A DNA stretch of 64,000 nt from Sipunculus nudus (Eukaryota > Annelida > Sipuncula > Golfingiida > Sipunculidae), in the NCBI GenBank assembly GCA_026874595.1, contig CM049309.1, positions 67,810,926 to 67,874,925 of the forward strand. The letters are read 5' to 3'. The notes beneath the pieces are model-generated. The model was not told the origin of the DNA, did not search any database, and was given only the letters and a program-made list of their open reading frames with translations. Position numbers and translations under genes: made by a program. Shown in pieces: positions 59,698 through 64,000 of the stretch; the stretch's first letter is position 1; every line of letters starts with the position of its first letter.

Positions 59698-60405
59698 ATA
59701 ATATTGTGAAGGGTGGCCTGTACCAGAATAAGAATTCTGTTATAAGCAGGGCTCTCTTCCAAGATATACAAGATATTATAAACAGTTGGAACATGATAAT
59801 AAAAATACATAAAAGTACATGTACAATGCGAAATATAAAAGACATAATGAGACTGTAAAATCATTACAAAGGAATGATAATATCATAAAATTAATAAAAG
59901 AGACGGTACTAACAGCGGTAAGAGCAACGATTACATCTAAAACAATTTCGTGCTGTGATAAGATTATGACATCATTGTAAAATCGGAGAAGTACGAACGT
60001 GATAATTTTTTAAAATGCTGCAAATTAGAAGCAAACTTAATGTGTCGAGGAAGGGAGTTCCATAGAGTACTGCCTGCATAAAAAGAGGTAGCCTTGAAGG
60101 CTTCAATACGCGGTTTCGGAAGGATACAGTTTTTATTTTCGGTTAACCGCGTCGAATAATTATGAATGCCCTTCACCATATGAAAATTCTTACATAAATA
60201 TGAAGGGGCTAAATCATTTATGCATTTATAGGTTAAAATAGATAGGAGGTACAAATATCGCTGTTCAATTGTCATTAAGCCTATTTCTTTCACTAAATCT
60301 AAACTTCTTTGTGTTGGGTCGTAATTTTTTGTTATTATCCTAGCCGCACGACACTGCATTTGTTGGATTGCGGCACGGAATGTGCTGGGACAGCTGCTCA
60401 AGGGA
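59663..60405 (-). mobile_element. 5'-truncated CR1/Jockey-like LINE copy
   Basis: The minus frame 60405-59964 encodes the C-terminal portion of a different LINE ORF2: FRAAIQQMQCRAARIITKNY, EQRYLYLLSILTYKCINDLAP.YL, HNYSTR, and SFYAGSTLWNSLPRHIK. The frame is open to its stop at 59964. A 3' UTR of about 260 bp follows and ends in (AATA)n at 59668-59698, the microsatellite tail typical of CR1-type elements. The 5' end is cut near 60405. The open frame and clean tail suggest a fairly recent insertion. It lies tail to tail with the older LINE at 58395-59290. Confidence 0.85.
59964..60401 (-). pseudogene. LINE ORF2 C-terminal coding remnant
   Basis: About 145 codons without stop or frameshift, covering only the region after the reverse-transcriptase core. 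The catalytic RT and endonuclease domains are absent because the copy is truncated, so it cannot move by itself. No start codon belongs to it. Confidence 0.85.
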
Positions 60406-62570
60406 GGTATTCATACATTTTCACTTGTGCCTCTTTGTTTGTTGTTTTTTTAGTCTGCTACATGCATAGTTCCCGCGGAAACTATATACAATACGTTTGG
60501 TGTAGAGGGTGTTGTTGTCTTAAATGTATGCGCTCTACCGTTGGCCATTCTATTCTTTAAATATTAAAATATAACGCTTTTTTTTCTTCACCGAATTCTT
60601 TTACGAAAGTTTCCCACAACACATGAAAGAAATGGTACCTTGGACTACATATTCCGAAAAAAATTGATTATTATAATGGGTCAAAGCGCACCTTCTGTCA
60701 GGTTATCTCATATCTTATAGATTTAATTTAAATATATGGAGAAGCCCTTCATTTCTTTCAAATATCAAGGTTTTCATTTCCTGTTCCTGTTCACATATAT
60801 ATTATAACACTTAAGGAAGTTCCTGTCACATGAAAGCATCCCGCAAGGTATGCTTTCAGACAAAGCACAATATCAGAATGCATTGGTTAAACCAGGTATG
60901 TTATATCTTGTCGCATTTCAACATTATACCGGTACTGCGTTTATCTCACTTCCCATGCATATATATAGCGCTGTCCAAACTAAAAATTAAACCCGTTCGA
61001 AAAGGAATTATTATCCGTTTCATCAAGTGGTGCCAAGCGAGATGTTTACAAAGAAAATTAACTTCAAAATAACAATAAGAATAAAATTGAAACCCTTGTG
61101 ATATATAAAATCAGGTACTTCAGCTATAAATTTAAAAGGAAACCAACACCATAACGTACAAATTAGCTATATAAAACAAATCATTTGATATATGAGAAAA
61201 CAATAATTCTGTAACGATAAATTGACTGAAAAAAACAAGGCCAAGGGCTCCGGCCGCACCCATAAAACTCATGGACATTCCCTAAAAAAATCCATTGACA
61301 TTTCCTGATTGGATGTGTTTTTTTGTATTTTTTATAACTTAAATATGAAAAAAAATACACGTTCAAACAACAGGATCATATCCAACGGTATTTTTGTGGG
61401 TCATAGAAACCATTTGGGGCTATGTATATATCGTGATTATCCCCAACCCTACTGCCTGGTTGAGCAATGGGATGGCTTTTTGCCTGATTATGGTTATCAT
61501 GTTAATGACCTGATAGAGTTAGGTTCAGGTTTTAAAGACAAACTATGTTATGTTGAATGGTAAACTACTAGGATGCTTGATATTGAACTAATAGTGACTT
61601 GCATCGAATTCGAAGGGGACTTCGAGATTACATGAGATTACATGTATATGTATTGATTGTGATACTGATGGGTTATTTTATTTGTTTTTTGTTTGTTTTT
61701 TTTTTTTGTTTTTTTTTTTGTGGTTGATAAATCATTCCAAGGAAACAAAATTCGTTCTTTTCGAAGATTGATCCATTGTGTTGTATGGTGGCTAGGTGGA
61801 AAGCCCACCCAAAGGAAACATTAAATCCATCTGTTACCAAGTAATTACCTTTTCTGTGGAATTTATATAATTTCTGGCGAGCTCTGAGTACATATTAATA
61901 CACTGTAGATAAATTCTGTTAAGAAAAGTTTTTTACTCGTAACGCCTCTTTGATAGATAAATGAGCTTGCTTATCTACAAGCTGTTAGTAAACATGACAC
62001 AAGCGCGAATGTTGGCAAAGAGAAATACCATGTAACCGAAGGTGGTTAGTTGCATACATGTGGAAGGTGAAAGGTCACTAATTGTAAAAATATCCTTTGG
62101 TAAACACTGGTTCGTTTGATTTGCTGTCTATAATGAATGAGTTTGGATCATTTTTGCTCCCCCCATGCTATAAACACGTAAACATAAAAAAACTAACAGC
62201 CTGTTTGCGGTGGGATCGGCGTATTCCGGTCTGTTTTGATCAAAAGGTTCAAGTGATTATTTGTAATTAATAGACGTCGAATATCGGAATAGACTCCTTT
62301 TAAACAAAGCTTGTAATTGTCTGGTGGGTGCAGCTCAACCTCACTGGACAGTACCGAGGTGGCAGAGATTGCACATACTCTTACACGAGTTGTATTCCCT
62401 GATAAAAAGACAAAGGATCAATGTAAATAAACTAAAATGAAATTTCGAAAAAAAAAAAATAAATTGTCATCACCAAGTATAATGAATACCACAGACTTAC
62501 TCTCAAACACAAGTGTGGAATCAAATCATTAATATAAATGCAGTGTTCAGTTTTTTCAATATATGGAGTT
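60406..62570. other. AT-rich non-coding sequence
   Basis: A plus frame at 61309-61563 (84 codons, e.g. QWDGFLPDYGYHVNDL) is protein-like at its end but unrecognised and has no context. A TTCCCACA word lies at 60611-60618. Poly-T tracts lie near 61698-61720. Confidence 0.35.
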
Positions 62571-62573
62571 TTC

Positions 62574-62611
62574 TCTCTCTCTCTCTCTCACATACACACG
62601 CACACACACAC
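62574..62611. repeat. (CT)n and (CA)n microsatellite
   Basis: Short CT run followed by CA-rich sequence. Confidence 0.85.
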
Positions 62612-62689
62612 GTTTATATTATTTACTTTATGCTTGTAATCATTATACACCATATGAATGCAGTCTTTTCGCTTGTATGAGCACAATTG

Positions 62690-63060
62690 AACATGGACCA
62701 ATTTTAAATTAAGGCGCCCGTACTGCCATCTGCTGGCGAAGAAGAAAACTATTTGGCAAAGACATTCTCAACCTCCGCACAGGGTCAAGATCCCTACTGG
62801 CAGTGCCGGACTTAAGCATGTTTGACCTGACATTTGACCCAGTCCCCGCCTCACGTGTATGATCAGTAAATGTATTAACATGTGACTCCTGATCCCTTGA
62901 GACCCTTGTCTTATGCCAGCATGCAATAATAGTTAATCCCCCAATTCATGCAGGTAATCATTTTGCACAATGTTGAAAAGACCACAACAAGTGTCGCTGC
63001 ACAATCACCGTGCAATTACATCTTCAACAATTCTGGAAACAGTTGTATCACGTAGCCTAA
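62690..63060. promoter_or_regulatory. Unique GC-richer sequence with a CTCF consensus match
   Basis: On the minus strand 62736-62721 reads CCAGCAGATGGCAGTA, which fits all 16 positions of the vertebrate CTCF consensus CCASYAGRKGGCRSTA. It opens a GC-richer unique stretch with CpGs. Candidate insulator or loop anchor, oriented opposite to the 53.0-kb site. Confidence 0.45.
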
Positions 63061-63338
63061 ACTTTCAAAGGAAGCACGTGCATACGTTTCTGTTTATATT
63101 TACGATACCACGTCACGGATATTACACCGCAAAATAGATCAAGAGGTTTATCAATATTTAAAATATGTTTAATGGACAAATACCTTTTGTTGGTTATAAC
63201 TGGAATCGGTTTTGGCTAAGGTTACAGCATACTCTATATTTGCTCCATTTACTTAATTATTTGAAAGTTACGCTTTTCAGCGAAATGGCTCAATTTCAGG
63301 CCATAAGCGTGTTGCGCGCACGAACGTGCATGAGACCT

Positions 63339-64000
63339 ATCCTGGGAATTCATAGACAGATCTTATAAGCGGAGAATGAATCTATCCTGGAACTCCATAG
63401 GCAGATTTCATGTGTGGAGAATGAATCTATCCTGGAACTCCATAGGCAGATCTCATGTATGGAGAATGAATCTATCCTGGAACTCCATAGACAGATCTCA
63501 TGTGTGGAGAATGAATCTATCCTGGACCTTCATAGACAGATCTCATGTGTGGAGAATGAATCTATCCTGGGAATTCATAGACAGATCTTATAAGCGGAGA
63601 ATGAATCTATCCTGGAACTCCATAGACAGATCTCATGTGTGGGGAATGAATCTATCCTGGAACTCCATAGACAGATCTCATGTGTGGAGAATGAATCTAT
63701 CCTGGAACTCCATAGGCAGATCTCATGTGTGGAGAATGAATCTATCCTGGACCTGCATAAACATATCTCATGTGTGGAGAATGAATCTATCCTGGACCTG
63801 CATAGACATATCTCATGTGTGGAGAATGAATCTATCCTGGACCTGTATAGACATATCTCATGTGTGGAGAATGAATCTATCCTGGAACTCCATAGGCAGA
63901 TCTCATGTGTGGAGAATGAATCTATCCTGGACCTGCATAGACATATCTCATGTGTGGAGAATGAATCTATCCTGGACCTTCATAGACAGATCTCATGTGT
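63339..64000. repeat. 45-bp minisatellite array, continuing past the window
   Basis: About 14 copies of a 45-bp unit (ggagaatgaatctatcctgg, then aactccataggcagatctca, then tgtgt). Variants include ctccat/ctgcat/cttcat, ggcaga/gacata and, in the first and sixth units, gggaattcatagacagatcttataagc. The spacing of these two marked units, five units apart, suggests a higher-order repeat. Because 45 is a multiple of 3, one frame on each strand stays open except in the marked units, which contain in-frame stops. Confidence 0.95.

Noticed and set aside
61309-61563. 84-codon plus-strand frame ending ...KLCYVEW
   Set aside because: Starts in low-complexity sequence and has no recognised family; left as unrecognised non-coding.
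63339-64000. CRISPR-like array
   Set aside because: The repeats are head to tail without spacers and the DNA is animal; this is a minisatellite.

Overview
The window is animal nuclear DNA, AT-rich and almost entirely non-coding. It has long (TA)n arrays, poly-G/poly-C tracts, LINE 3' ends and several interspersed repeat families. Two of these families look lophotrochozoan: elements whose ends read GCTCAGCTGA...TCAGGTGAGCG, and AAGGTCAAGGTCA-type tandem blocks ending in a GACGACGACG run. My best guess is a mollusc, from recalled family resemblance rather than a search.

One convincing protein-coding gene is present, on the minus strand at about 14,905-18,502: an ID-family HLH protein (inhibitor of DNA binding, ID2/emc type). 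A three-exon model can be read from the sequence. Exon 1 codes for 109 residues including the HLH (18002-18328). Exon 2 adds 20 residues and a stop (16203-16287). Exon 3 is 3' UTR only (about 14905-15735) and ends in an AATAAA signal. Both introns have GT...AG ends, the coding join is phase 0, and a TATA-like box, CCAAT box and half-CRE lie upstream. Intron 1 holds a GC-rich block with a GGCGCC-N5-GTCT element (BMP/Smad type) 16 bp from a CGTGGGAA Su(H)/CSL site, which would place the gene under BMP and Notch control.

The rest is gene desert. Islands of higher GC and CpG, 300-900 bp long, have neither repeats nor convincing ORFs (about 4.45-4.87, 7.1-7.6, 11.8-12.5, 13.1-13.8, 36.1-36.7, 41.2-41.6, 44.5-45.4, 49.1-50.0, 52.85-53.17, 54.8-55.6 and 56.85-57.4 kb). 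They carry an excess of CGTGGGAA sites and look like distal enhancers of the ID gene or of genes outside the window. CTCF-like motifs lie at about 0.56, 53.0, 57.3 and 62.7 kb.

Mobile elements: a 2.0-kb DNA transposon with long inverted repeats and a decayed Ulp1/C48-like peptidase fragment (27356-29365); two 5'-truncated LINEs lying tail to tail (58395-59290 plus, 59663-60405 minus); a 1-kb TIR element with internal tandem repeats (30411-31418); related repeats at 2.15-2.9 and 38.1-40.4 kb; a GCCTCCGCC-ended family at 22.0, 22.6 and 30.0 kb; and hAT-like MITE fragments around poly-G tracts. Three tandem repeat blocks carry strong transcription-factor-like motifs: oestrogen-receptor-type palindromes (2.2 and 39.8 kb), DR0 nuclear-receptor half-sites (10.3-10.9 kb) and p53-type decamer pairs (32.1-32.8 kb). 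The window ends inside a 45-bp minisatellite (63.34-64.0 kb).
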